NCBI GenBank assembly: GCA_965145485.1
Contig: CBCTCU010000009.1
Location: 1-64,000, forward strand
DNA: 64,000 bases
Source: CABQCM01 sp965145485
Lineage (GTDB): Bacteria; Bacillota; Clostridia; Oscillospirales; Acutalibacteraceae
Reading direction: 5' to 3'
Shown here: positions 27,171-35,777 of the stretch, in pieces
Layout of the letters: each line of letters starts with the position of its first letter
How positions within the stretch are numbered: the first letter of the stretch is position 1
Notes under the pieces: model-generated
The model's input: the letters and a program-made list of their open reading frames with translations, nothing else
The model's database searches: none
What the model was told of the DNA's origin: nothing
Program-made: the position numbers and the translations under genes

Positions 27171-27209
27171 AGAACACAGCCCGGCCGTGGACTGGCCGGG
27201 CTGTGTTCT
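27171..27209 (-). terminator. Terminator after the membrane protein gene
   Basis: A 16-bp perfect stem (AGAACACAGCCCGGCC with its complement, 7-nt loop), followed on the minus strand by TTTTGATTTC. Confidence 0.85.
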
Positions 27210-27266
27210 ACTAAAACATATCATGCACTAAAAACCAAACGATATCATCCCCTGCACCGCGATACC

Positions 27267-28331
27267 TCATTCGAGCGGCTGTGCCGGGGGTGGATTCAAG
27301 GGCTGATCGCCTCTTTGATCCTGCTTCTCCTGCATCAGCTCGTTGACCATGCGGTCAATCCGGTCGTCAACGTCCGATTCCGTAGAAACCGCTTTGGCCG
27401 CCTCAACCGACTCGGCTGCTTGTTCCTCTTGCGCTGAAGCCGTGCTTTCCCTCAGGTTAACCTCCTGCGCATCCGCGCGATGCTCCAAAGGATGCGCGGC
27501 TTGCAGTTCCTGCACATCCTCCCCTTCCTCTTCCAGTACCGGCGACTGTACCGAGGCGATATGATAACGCACCAAAAAAACCACAATGTACAGGATGCTG
27601 ATCAAAGAGGTGATTTCCAAATCTGACCCATGCGCGGTCAAATCAGAGCGCCCCATCAGCCCGGCCGCCATACGCGGCAGAGTGACCATAGCACAAGCTG
27701 CGGCGGCAGATATACCGAAGCCATATCCCCACTGAGCGGCCCGGCCGGAATTCATGCCGGTTACCATACGGGTATGATAAAGCCAGAACATCATCGTCAG
27801 GGCCAGCGCAAAGACCTCCAACACCCCTTCGGATATATAGATCACCCCATGAAAGCGGGTATAAAAGAGGACCAGCTTCACCGCGGACCACAACGGCACT
27901 GCGCCAAACAACACCCCTGGAGTGCAACGCCCGCCGCGTAAAAAGTCAACCCCGCTGCAAATAAAGTAGGCCATCGCTAACAGGGCGAAAAAGCCGATGA
28001 TATAGTTGAGTACCGGCGAATTCACCGACGGCCGCACCAAGGAAGCAATTGTGTCAAAGCCCAGTGCAACCGCCATACCGAACGAGACGACCCCCAGTTC
28101 GGGGGCACGGGCAATCACGCCCGCTTTCGGCTCGCTGAGCAACCGAAACAACACGACGCACAAGATCATGCCGGCGGCAAAGGCCACCGAGGCGATCATA
28201 CCGACCGTACGGGCGGATGCGGTATAAAATCCCGTTTCCGGATCAATCGAAGTAAAATACAGGGCAATCCGGCCTGCCACGGCGGCAGCTGCCAGCAGGG
28301 CAAAGACAATACAAAGCGGTTTTCGACGCAC
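27267..28331 (-). CDS. Polytopic membrane protein of unknown function
   Basis: 354 residues from a GTG start with GGAGG eight bases upstream. Roughly seven hydrophobic segments cover residues 5–260 (for example IVFALLAAAAVAGRIALYF and LNYIIGFFALLAMAYFICSG). They are followed by a cytosolic, acidic, Glu/Ala-rich tail from about 265 with likely coiled-coil character, and a Pro-rich end (LNPPPAQPLE). No family was recognised. It has its own terminator; the citrate synthase gene lies just upstream on the same strand, so co-transcription is possible. Confidence 0.8.
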   Translation of the reverse strand: MRRKPLCIVFALLAAAAVAGRIALYFTSIDPETGFYTASARTVGMIASVAFAAGMILCVVLFRLLSEPKAGVIARAPELGVVSFGMAVALGFDTIASLVRPSVNSPVLNYIIGFFALLAMAYFICSGVDFLRGGRCTPGVLFGAVPLWSAVKLVLFYTRFHGVIYISEGVLEVFALALTMMFWLYHTRMVTGMNSGRAAQWGYGFGISAAAACAMVTLPRMAAGLMGRSDLTAHGSDLEITSLISILYIVVFLVRYHIASVQSPVLEEEGEDVQELQAAHPLEHRADAQEVNLRESTASAQEEQAAESVEAAKAVSTESDVDDRIDRMVNELMQEKQDQRGDQPLNPPPAQPLE

Positions 28332-28398
28332 TTACGTCGCCTCCCAAATCCATGATGAAGGTATGCACCGGTCTATCGGCCGGGCGCATTGGAATTCC

Positions 28399-29763
28399 TT
28401 ATTTACGCTCACTCAGCGGCGTGTACTTGCGGGTGTGGATGACCGATTTGTAAGCCGGGCGTATAATCCGTCCGCCGGTTACGATCTCCTCCACCCGATG
28501 GGCGCACCAGCCGGCAATGCGGGCAATGGCGAACAGTGGGCAGAACAAATCCTCGTTGATCCCCAGCGTGCGGTAAACCAGGCCGGAATAAAGATCGACG
28601 TTGGCGCACATAGTCTTGATCTCCCCCCGCTGCTTGGCAAAAACCTGCGGCGCCAGACGCTCTACCCCTTCCAACAGGGTAAATTCTTTCTCAAAGCCCT
28701 TTTCCAGCGCGAGAGAACGGGCCTGCTCGCGCAGAATTATGGCGCGCGGGTCGCTTAGGGTATAGACCGCGTGCCCCATTCCGTAAATCAGGCCGGAGCG
28801 GTCTCCCGCCTCCTTCTGAATCACTTTGGTCAGGAAAGCGATGATTTCCTCGTCGTCTTTATAATCCTTGACCTCCTGCTTCATAAAGTCAAGCATCTCA
28901 ATGACTTTACCATTGGCCCCACCATGCCTAGGCCCCTTGAGCGAACCAATGGCCGCGGCAATTGCCGAATAGGTATCGGTCCCGGAACTGGACAGCACAC
29001 GGGTAGTGAAGGTGGAGTTGTTGCCGCCGCCATGCTCGGCGTGCAAAATGAGGCAGGTATCGAGCAGCCGCGCTTCCTCGGGCGTAAAGCACCGGTCGGA
29101 ACGCATGGCCGATAGAATGAATTCTGCCGTCGAGTGCGACTTGTCGATGGGGTGAAAATACATGCTCTTGTTCTCAAAATGCCGCCGCTTCACCTGATAG
29201 GCATACACCATAATGGTTGGCAGGCGGGCAATGAGCTCGATCGACTGACGCAGGACATTGGGGATGGACGTATTGTCCGGCGTTGCATCGTAAGAATACA
29301 AAGCGAGCACCGAACGTGCCAGCTTGTTCATCACATTGGCCGAGGGGGCCTTGATGATCATGTCCTCGGCAAAATATTCGGGCAGCTCCCGGCACTCGGC
29401 CAGGATATTGCGGAAGCCGGCCAACTTCTCTACGTCGGGCAACTCCCCGAACAGCAGCAGCCAGGCGGTTTCTTCAAAGCCAAAGCGCTTTTCGCTGTTG
29501 CAGGCATTGACGATATCGTTGACGTCAATGCCACGGTAGACCAGCCGGCCCTCGGCCGGTACCTTTTCCCCGTCGCTGACCACATAGCCGTGCACATTAC
29601 AGATATTGGTCAGGCCCGCCATCACGCCGGAACCGTTGGCGTTGCGCAGGCCGCGTTTGACGTCATATTTGTCGTAATAGGCGGGATCTATGTAGTTATA
29701 TTTCTTATATTCCTCGCATAGGTTGGACAAGGACAGCATGGATATTTTACTCTTCTCCGCCAC
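28399..29763 (-). CDS. gltA: Citrate synthase
   Basis: 454 residues. It condenses oxaloacetate and acetyl-CoA to citrate, probably feeding 2-oxoglutarate/glutamate synthesis in a fermentative organism. Catalytic-site blocks: LHAEHGGGNNSTFTTRVL, GMGHAVYTLSDPRA (active-site His) and the Asp region NVDLYSGLVYRTLGI. The N-terminal part LVYRGIDVNDIV and FEETAWLLLFGELP is typical of the Si-type family; the 454-residue length is that of the clostridial group with an N-terminal extension. Start taken as GTG 29763, 7 bases after GGAGGTG. It has a perfect consensus promoter and is divergent from the SpoIID-like gene. Confidence 0.94.
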   Translation of the reverse strand: MAEKSKISMLSLSNLCEEYKKYNYIDPAYYDKYDVKRGLRNANGSGVMAGLTNICNVHGYVVSDGEKVPAEGRLVYRGIDVNDIVNACNSEKRFGFEETAWLLLFGELPDVEKLAGFRNILAECRELPEYFAEDMIIKAPSANVMNKLARSVLALYSYDATPDNTSIPNVLRQSIELIARLPTIMVYAYQVKRRHFENKSMYFHPIDKSHSTAEFILSAMRSDRCFTPEEARLLDTCLILHAEHGGGNNSTFTTRVLSSSGTDTYSAIAAAIGSLKGPRHGGANGKVIEMLDFMKQEVKDYKDDEEIIAFLTKVIQKEAGDRSGLIYGMGHAVYTLSDPRAIILREQARSLALEKGFEKEFTLLEGVERLAPQVFAKQRGEIKTMCANVDLYSGLVYRTLGINEDLFCPLFAIARIAGWCAHRVEEIVTGGRIIRPAYKSVIHTRKYTPLSERK

Positions 29764-29820
29764 AGGGGGACACCTCCAAGTATTCGCTAATCTTCTCACA
29801 TCAATTCTATATAGATAATT

Positions 29821-29849
29821 AATTATATCCGTTCTCACCCAAAGTGTCA
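29821..29849 (-). promoter_or_regulatory. Perfect-consensus SigA promoter of citrate synthase
   Basis: TTGACA, 17 bases, TATAAT on the minus strand: the strongest promoter in the window. It lies 16 bases from the SD of the divergent SpoIID-like gene, so the two transcripts must share or compete for this short region. Confidence 0.88.
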
Positions 29850-29875
29850 ATATAAAACAGAAAGGATTTTGAACA

Positions 29876-30880
29876 ATGAAACAGGTCTACGCTTCCATCT
29901 GCCTCATGCTCCTGCTGCTGATGCTCATTGTGCCTGCACTGGCCGTCGGGGGCGGGACAAGCGGCCAGAACACGCCCTCCACCAGCAACGCCGAGCCCTC
30001 TCCCTCCCCCACGGCGGCGGGCGAAATCTCGGTGCTGCACGTCGAAACCGGCGAGGTCAAGACCTATTCCATGGCCGACTACCTCTTTGGCGTTCTCGCC
30101 GCCGAAATATCCTACGACGCGCCGGCGGAAGCCCTCAAGGCCCAGGCTGTGGCGGCTTATTCCATTGCCTGTCGCCGCAAAGCCGAGCGCGCGGCGGGCA
30201 ACACCAGCCGGCCCGGCCCCGCCGCCGGGGCGGATATTTCCGACGACTACCATTACGATCAAAGCTTTGTCACCCGCGAGCAGCTCAAAGAAAAATGGGG
30301 GGATCAGTATGAGGAGCGCGCCTCCCTCATCGACCAGGCCGTGCAGGCCGTGTCGGGCATCGCCCTGCTGTATAACGGCGAGCCGGCCGATGCGGTCTAC
30401 CACTCCATATCGGCGGGAAAGACCGAATCGGCCGAAGTGGTGTGGGGCTCTGCCGTCCCCTACCTGGTGCCGGTCGAATCGGTTGGAGATTTGCTAGCCC
30501 CCGATTATTTAAGCAGCGCGACCTTTACCCCGGATGAGCTGCGCGAAAAGCTTTCCGCCCTGTGCGCCCTGGAGGGTGAGCCGGCGGATTGGATTGGGGA
30601 GTGCGATTACTCCTCCTCCGGCACGGTCAAAACCATCCAGCTTGCGGGCGTCACGCTGACCGGCCAGCAGGTCCGCTCGGCCTTGGAGTTGCGCTCGGCC
30701 AATTTTGACCTGGCTTATCAGGAGGGCTCCTTTGTCTTTACCGTGCGGGGTTACGGGCACGGTGTGGGGATGAGCCAGTATGGCGCACAGTGCATGGCGC
30801 AGCAGGGAAGCAGCTACACCGAAATTCTCTCCTGGTATTATCCGGGCTGTACCGTGGAAATGTTCACAAATCGGTCATGA
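29876..30880 (+). CDS. Secreted SpoIID/LytB-domain protein
   Basis: 334 residues with an N-terminal signal peptide or anchor (KQVYASICLMLLLLMLIVPA) and a Ser/Pro-rich linker. The SpoIID domain starts with YLFGVLAAEISYDAPAEALK (carrying the conserved Glu) and AQAVAAYSIACRRK. It ends with GYGHGVGMSQYGAQCMAQQG and SWYYPGCTVE. SpoIID is a lytic transglycosylase that acts on stem-peptide-free glycan during sporulation. This copy is not next to spoIIR/spoIIID-type genes, so it may be a paralogue. AAAGGA precedes ATG. Confidence 0.9.
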   Translation: MKQVYASICLMLLLLMLIVPALAVGGGTSGQNTPSTSNAEPSPSPTAAGEISVLHVETGEVKTYSMADYLFGVLAAEISYDAPAEALKAQAVAAYSIACRRKAERAAGNTSRPGPAAGADISDDYHYDQSFVTREQLKEKWGDQYEERASLIDQAVQAVSGIALLYNGEPADAVYHSISAGKTESAEVVWGSAVPYLVPVESVGDLLAPDYLSSATFTPDELREKLSALCALEGEPADWIGECDYSSSGTVKTIQLAGVTLTGQQVRSALELRSANFDLAYQEGSFVFTVRGYGHGVGMSQYGAQCMAQQGSSYTEILSWYYPGCTVEMFTNRS

Positions 30881-30974
30881 ATTCTTGGAAATTCTGCCAC
30901 AAATGCCGGATATACTATGGACAACGAAGCAAGAGATGCTTCGAAACACACAGAGAGGAGTGGATAACATCTCG

Positions 30975-31409
30975 ATGAGCACCAAAAGCCCCAAGCGCTA
31001 CGATGCCAAGGTCATCGTTTGCGCGACTGCACAGCCGGAATGCCGCAGGTTAATCCAGGTAGGAAAGGCGATGGCTCAGACGCAGGGGGTGTCGCTGGAG
31101 ATATTAAACGTCCAGCCTTTGATGCGAGACAATTTGCAATGGGTCGAGCATCTCGACAAGCTGTATGAAATCGCCCGTGACGAGGGTGCGCAGCTTTCGG
31201 TTTACTACAACGATTTTCCAGTCGCGGTGGCCGCCACCCATATCAGCCGCTGCCATGCGACGGACATCATTACCGGTTTTCCCGATCCGGGAACCACCAA
31301 CTATTTTATCTCCATGCTGCATACCTTGCTGCCCGATGTGAGAATTCACATGGTGGACAAAAAGGGCCGCGTCCATGTTATGGAAGTGGAGTGCCCCGCT
31401 ACCGTGTGA
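30975..31409 (+). CDS. UspA/KdpD-type universal-stress-like protein
   Basis: 144 residues of one alpha/beta Rossmann-like domain. YDAKVIVCATAQPECRRLIQ is followed by an amphipathic helix with GKAMAQTQG, then VSLEILNVQPL. The pattern resembles the Usp domain of KdpD sensor kinases, but the GxxGS(S/T) ATP loop is not evident. ATG 30975 is 14 bases after AGGAG, a loose spacing; no better start was found. Function unknown; about 95 bases downstream of the SpoIID-like gene. Confidence 0.7.
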   Translation: MSTKSPKRYDAKVIVCATAQPECRRLIQVGKAMAQTQGVSLEILNVQPLMRDNLQWVEHLDKLYEIARDEGAQLSVYYNDFPVAVAATHISRCHATDIITGFPDPGTTNYFISMLHTLLPDVRIHMVDKKGRVHVMEVECPATV

Positions 31410-32235
31410 TATCACCGGCACATTGTGATAGACCATCCTCCCGTCCGGTTTTCCGGACGATAGATATTGGCCGGCGCAGTTTTACGCATTTGCTTTCGCC
31501 GGCCCGGCTGCCCCGCCAGATGCAACCGCAAGCGGTGCGGCCCCCAAAATTACCATCCCCGTTTTCTTTTTTTCCTTCCTTTTTTGTTGCGAAAACGCCC
31601 CGAGGCCATGCCTCTGGGGCGTTTTCGTTTGTCCGCCAAATGTCATATGCCGGTCGGGAGCCCCCTGGGGATAACCGGGCGCACAAAAAATATACTCGAC
31701 AATGCGAATGCATGACCACCGCCCCGGGACAGGTTGCGATAGTATTCCCCCTCCACCCGCCGGATGTATGACATTTCCGCACGGAGAAAATCGAGAGGCA
31801 TTTCTTTTGCCATTGATCAACACAGGCAAATCCGTCGGTATGGCCCTATCGGGTGGTGGTTTTCTGCCGTCACAGCGCCGGGGACGCCCGCACAAGGCGC
31901 GCTTGTGGCAAATCGACGGGGTAGCGTAAGGGGCTTTCCACCAGCTCCCCATTTCCCTGCTACAGTTCTCCGTCGCTCGCATTGCCCGTCGTGGATGCGG
32001 TGGTTTGGGGATTGGCCGTTTGTCTCAACACGGCTTGTTCCCCGGTTTGCCACAGCGTGGAATAGCCCAAGCATAGAAAGCCGGGCTATGCAAACGCCTC
32101 TTTCCGCCCATCCGGATATCTCCATGCAGCCAACCGGGCAAAATATTTTTAGGGGACGGCACAAAGCCGCCCCCCTGAAAATGTCGCATCCATCCTCGGC
32201 CGCGCCGCAAAGCCTGCAAGCGGGCCGTCTAGAAA
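31410..32235. other. Long intergenic region without a recognisable gene
   Basis: About 825 bases. It holds a CGTCCGG-TTTT-CCGGACG hairpin at 31442–31459 and the strong terminator at 31590–31627. The remainder has chance open frames on both strands without SD sites or family resemblance. Confidence 0.5.
31590..31627 (+). terminator. Strong terminator
   Basis: CGAAAACGCCCCGAGG pairs with CCTCTGGGGCGTTTTCG (one bulge). It is 180 bases after the Usp-like gene, so that transcript may carry a long 3' tail. Confidence 0.75.
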
Positions 32236-32796
32236 TCACGGCGTGGAAGCCGAGCCATATCGCTCATGATACTCCTGCCGGGTCATCGAATAGCACAGGT
32301 CGTCGGTCACTTCCCCATTGGGCAGCACGGTGGCGTCGCGCAAAAAACCTTCGTAATGGAACCCAAGCTTCTCAATCACCCGCTTGGAGCGCCGGTTGAA
32401 GGGATAATGAAACACCGAAACCAGGTCCAATCCCAGTTCCTCAAAGGCATACCGCAGCACTTCCCGACAGACCTCGGGCATCATGCCGCGGCCCCAATAG
32501 GGCTCGTCGAGCCCATACCCCAGCATCCTCACCCGCTCAAACGCCCTGCCGCGCTTCTGGTCGGGGTGCAGCCCCACCGTCCCGATCACCCGGCCGCTGG
32601 CGCGATCCTCAATGGCCCAGATCTGATCGTCCTCAATGTATTGCTTTAAAATCGCCTCGGATTCCTCCAGCGACTCGTGCGGCTTCCATCCGGCCATGGT
32701 GCCCACGATGGGATTTTTAGCATAGTCGTAAAAATCCTGGGTGTCCCGCATACGAAAGGTGCGCAAAATGGTTCGTTCGGTGGATAGCTGCTTCAT
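32236..32796 (-). CDS. GNAT acetyltransferase (RimJ/RimL type)
   Basis: 186 residues. An acetyl-CoA-dependent N-acetyltransferase of the RimJ/RimL group: TERTILRTFRMRDTQDFYDY at the N-terminus, GTVGLHPDQKRGRAFE, the acetyl-CoA loop region YGLDEPYWGRGMMPEV, and FHYPFNRRSKRVIEKLGFHY. The substrate (ribosomal protein, amino sugar or drug) cannot be told from sequence. AGGGGGG precedes ATG by 8 bases. It lies 24 bases downstream of the DUF6125 gene, so they probably form a two-gene operon. Confidence 0.92.
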   Translation of the reverse strand: MKQLSTERTILRTFRMRDTQDFYDYAKNPIVGTMAGWKPHESLEESEAILKQYIEDDQIWAIEDRASGRVIGTVGLHPDQKRGRAFERVRMLGYGLDEPYWGRGMMPEVCREVLRYAFEELGLDLVSVFHYPFNRRSKRVIEKLGFHYEGFLRDATVLPNGEVTDDLCYSMTRQEYHERYGSASTP

Positions 32797-32820
32797 GCTA
32801 TCGTCCCCCCTCTCGAATGG

Positions 32821-33336
32821 TCATGCCTTCAAGGTAAAACGCCAGGCGCAGCAACAGCTTTCGTCGCGGATATCAGGATAGCAGCTGATGCATTCGCACG
32901 CAATGCGCTCGTCAATGGCCTTGGCAAAGCCGGTATATTCGACCAGCCCCACCCGCTTGCAGGGATGAAAGGGCATGCCCTTGCGCGCCCGGGCGGTCTG
33001 CACCCGGCACTCCAGCGCGCGGTAGATCAGGCTGTCGCCCTCGAGGATCACTTCATCCCGGTTGAGGTTGGCATAAAAACGGTAACGCAGCGCCTGCGCC
33101 AGCCCCTCCAGCCCAGGGTGGTCGGGCAAGGCGAGAAACCTTTTGATACGGCCCGCCTCGATGGCGGTAAACCGCTCCCAGGCACGCTCGTCATGCTCCA
33201 TCGCCTCGTCCATCCCCAGCTTCTGCTCAATCGACTGAAACCAGACCCCATCCAACGCCAGCCAATTTTTAGAGTATAGCTCGATCAGCTCATAGAGCTG
33301 CCCGCGCGACAGCCCGTCGAGCGCTTGGTTGTTCAT
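32821..33336 (-). CDS. DUF6125-type cysteine-rich protein
   Basis: 171 residues. A helical N-terminal half (LYELIELYSKNWLALDGVWF) is followed by a Cys-rich end (CRVQTARARKG, then HPCKRVGLVEY, ACECISCYPD, CCCAW). The pattern matches a clostridial family I know as DUF6125; the clustered cysteines suggest metal or cluster binding. Function unknown. First gene of a probable operon with the acetyltransferase. Confidence 0.7.
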   Translation of the reverse strand: MNNQALDGLSRGQLYELIELYSKNWLALDGVWFQSIEQKLGMDEAMEHDERAWERFTAIEAGRIKRFLALPDHPGLEGLAQALRYRFYANLNRDEVILEGDSLIYRALECRVQTARARKGMPFHPCKRVGLVEYTGFAKAIDERIACECISCYPDIRDESCCCAWRFTLKA

Positions 33337-33534
33337 GGCATCCTTCTCCTTTCTTAGCCGGCGCGCAAGGGGCAGCCGCAGGGGCTGGATAACATCCTAG
33401 CGTGTAGGGAGTCTTTCCCCTGTGCCAGTGTTATCCCATGCTGCGCAACCAACCGCCCCCTGCTCCATCTACCGGATTCCATCCCGGGCCGCCCATTGCA
33501 TCCGCGCGCCGGATGGTTCGGCGTCCAGCCCCGT

Positions 33535-35028
33535 TCAGCCGTCTGCCCGGCCCAAATGGCATATCTCGGTTGCTACCCGCTGGACAAACGCCTCGTCATG
33601 CTCGACGAAAACCAGCGTGGGGCGGCATTGCACAATCAATTCTTCTATCTGCATGCGGGAAATCACGTCAATGTAATTGAGGGGCTCGTCCCAAATATGC
33701 AGGTGAGCCCTTTCGCACAGGCTGCGCGCAATGGCCGCCTTTTTCCGCTGGCCTGCGCTGAGCTGCGCGAGATCCCGTTCAAACAGTGCGCGGGAAAAGC
33801 CCAGCTTGCGCAACAGGGCCAGATAAAGGCTTTCCTCCACACCGGCCCGCCGGGCATACTCCCGCACGCCGCCCGTCATCGCGGATGTGTCCTGCGGCAC
33901 ATAGGAGATTTGGAGATGGCTGCCGAGGATGACCTCCCCTTCCGACGGGGAAAGCTCGCCCAGTAGCAGACGCAGCAGGGTCGTCTTTCCGGAACCAGTG
34001 GGGCCGCTCAGCGCCAGGCGTTCGCCCGTCCGGATGGTAAGGCTGCAATCACGCAGCGCCTCCTTGTGGCCATAGAGCACCGTAACATGGCGTAGCTCAG
34101 CCAAACGGTCTCCCGGATAGGGCAGCTGGGCCAGCTTGAGCGGCTCGGATATCTCCAGGTTTTGCAGCAGCCCCTTTTTCTCCTCCATGGCCCGCTCGCT
34201 GCGCTGCTGCATCTGCTTGGCGCGCTTCATGACCTTGGCCGCCTTATGCCCGGCATAGCCGCGGTCGATGCTGCCGCTTGTAGAATCGGTACGATACTTG
34301 GCCCGCTCGGCCCGGCCAGACCAGCTTGCCGTCTGCCCGGCCGCCTGGGAGAGGCGGGCAATCTCTTTTTCCAGTTTGCTTCTCTGCGCCGCCTCAGACG
34401 CTTCGCGCCGTTGTTTTTCCTCCAGATAAGTGGAAAAATTGCCTTTGTGCACGAGCACGCCGGTGCGCTCTATCGACATCACATGATCCACGCAACGGTC
34501 GAGAAAAGCACGGTCATGCGAAATCAGCAAAAATCCCTTCTCCTGCCGACGCAGGTACCCTGCAACCTGCCGGCGGGCCTGCATGTCGAGATGGTTGGTC
34601 GGCTCGTCGATGAGAAGATAACGGTTTTCCCGGCTAAACAGCGCGGCCAGCAAAACCTTTGCGCGCTCCCCATGGCTCAAGCTGCCAAAGGGGCGCTCGA
34701 GCGCCTCGTCCTCCAGCCCCAATAGGGAGCATTCCCTTACAATCCGCCATTCCTCGCACTGGCCAACCGCCAAGGCCGCTTCCCCAGCCGTCCCCTGCAA
34801 ACGATCAGTTGGAAAGGGAAAATAGTCGAATCCGGTGGAGGCGGCAATGGATCCACGATACTCAAGCTCCCCCATCAGCAGGCGAAGAAGCGTGGTTTTC
34901 CCCCGGCCGTTGCGGCCGGTGAGGCCGAGCTTCCAATCGGTATCCCACTCAAACGAGGCGTCCTGGAATACCGGCTCGATCCCTCCATCGTAAGTAAAGC
35001 TGAGATGACTGACGCGGATTAGCGACAT
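33535..35028 (-). CDS. Lsa-type ABC-F protein (ribosome protection / translation factor)
   Basis: About 497 residues, two ABC ATPase domains with no membrane segment. Domain 1: a WDTDWKLGLTGRNGRGKTTL block, typical of the Lsa antibiotic-resistance ABC-F group, plus LSHGERAKVLLAALF and LLIDEPTNHLDM. An inter-domain linker rich in Lys/Glu/Arg follows. Domain 2: GPTGSGKTTLLRLLLGE, LSAGQRKKAAIARSL, and HIWDEPLNYID. Lsa-like members dislodge lincosamides, pleuromutilins and streptogramin A from the ribosome; whether this one gives resistance is inference. Start ATG 35028 (35031 also possible), 5–8 bases after AAGGGGG. A 445-nt leader with uORF and terminator-like hairpin precedes it. Confidence 0.88.
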   Translation of the reverse strand: MSLIRVSHLSFTYDGGIEPVFQDASFEWDTDWKLGLTGRNGRGKTTLLRLLMGELEYRGSIAASTGFDYFPFPTDRLQGTAGEAALAVGQCEEWRIVRECSLLGLEDEALERPFGSLSHGERAKVLLAALFSRENRYLLIDEPTNHLDMQARRQVAGYLRRQEKGFLLISHDRAFLDRCVDHVMSIERTGVLVHKGNFSTYLEEKQRREASEAAQRSKLEKEIARLSQAAGQTASWSGRAERAKYRTDSTSGSIDRGYAGHKAAKVMKRAKQMQQRSERAMEEKKGLLQNLEISEPLKLAQLPYPGDRLAELRHVTVLYGHKEALRDCSLTIRTGERLALSGPTGSGKTTLLRLLLGELSPSEGEVILGSHLQISYVPQDTSAMTGGVREYARRAGVEESLYLALLRKLGFSRALFERDLAQLSAGQRKKAAIARSLCERAHLHIWDEPLNYIDVISRMQIEELIVQCRPTLVFVEHDEAFVQRVATEICHLGRADG

Positions 35029-35055
35029 CATCCACACCCCCTTGATAACAAAATA

Positions 35056-35085
35056 AGCCGCAAGAAAGTCTCCTTTCCCGCGGCT
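35056..35085 (-). terminator. Attenuator-like terminator in the ABC-F leader
   Basis: On the minus strand AGCCGCGGGAAAG, loop GAGA, CTTTCTTGCGGCT (13 bp with two G-U pairs) followed by TATTTTGTT. It lies about 25 bases upstream of the ABC-F start codon, between promoter and gene, as expected of a transcription attenuator. Confidence 0.7.
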
Positions 35086-35326
35086 CTCAAGAGGGAATGC
35101 AGAAAACGCACGCCGAATCCGATCGGGGTAATATCCCGGCCGGCCTGCTTGCGCCCAAAGCATTAGAATGTGGGAAACCAAACCTTTCTTGCTGCATATG
35201 CACGGCAAAGGTGTAACCGCCCGCCTACCGCCGCCCTGCATGGCAGGGAAGCACGGTAAAACCGCGACGCTAATACACCGCCGTCTTAGCCCCACCCCGG
35301 GACAAACCCCGGTCAGGGCCAACTGG

Positions 35327-35347
35327 CTAGCAAGAAAGATTGCGCAT
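35327..35347 (-). CDS. Putative leader peptide MRNLSC ahead of the ABC-F gene
   Basis: A six-codon frame, ATG 35347 to TAG 35327, with CAAAGGAGA 8 bases before the ATG: the best SD in the leader. Short leader peptides of this kind drive ribosome-mediated attenuation of antibiotic-resistance ABC-F genes. Translation is inferred only from the SD and position. Confidence 0.5.
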   Translation of the reverse strand: MRNLSC

Positions 35348-35479
35348 GCTCCCATCTCCTTTGTCAAAGTAACAGGTCTTGTATCCACAGCGGCCGCCCC
35401 AGCCGACAGGCCAAGGAACATCCCTCTACAGCAAAAATTATCGCTGTGAAAACAACTTCGGACAACCTGATTAAAAGTT

Positions 35480-35508
35480 ATTATATCAAACCCGCTCTGT
35501 TTCGTCAA
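35480..35508 (-). promoter_or_regulatory. SigA promoter of the ABC-F transcript
   Basis: TTGACG, 17 bases, TATAAT on the minus strand, giving a leader of about 445 nt. Confidence 0.8.
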
Positions 35509-35777
35509 GCACTCTTTCCCAAATTATTATAATAACTGGAAAACGAATCAAATAAAAACCATCCACGCAATCGGAGAACCGAGAAAGCACAGCAGGGCCG
35601 GCGGGCAGGCCGCCAGGGAGACCTGCAACATTTCGCCGCTTTGTATCCCTTCCTCCGCAACCCGTCAACGGGCATCGATTCTGCAAAATAGCCGGTCTCT
35701 ATGACGAAAGGTGTCCTCCCGCGTGCGCTCGCATCTTGCTGCGAAAGCTTTTTACCTTTCCTGACAGGGAGGTGGCT

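Noticed and set aside
32146..32181. Terminator after the acetyltransferase gene
   Set aside because: The stem AGGGGACGGC/GCCGCCCCCCT has a mismatch and is followed by A-rich, not T-rich, sequence on either strand.
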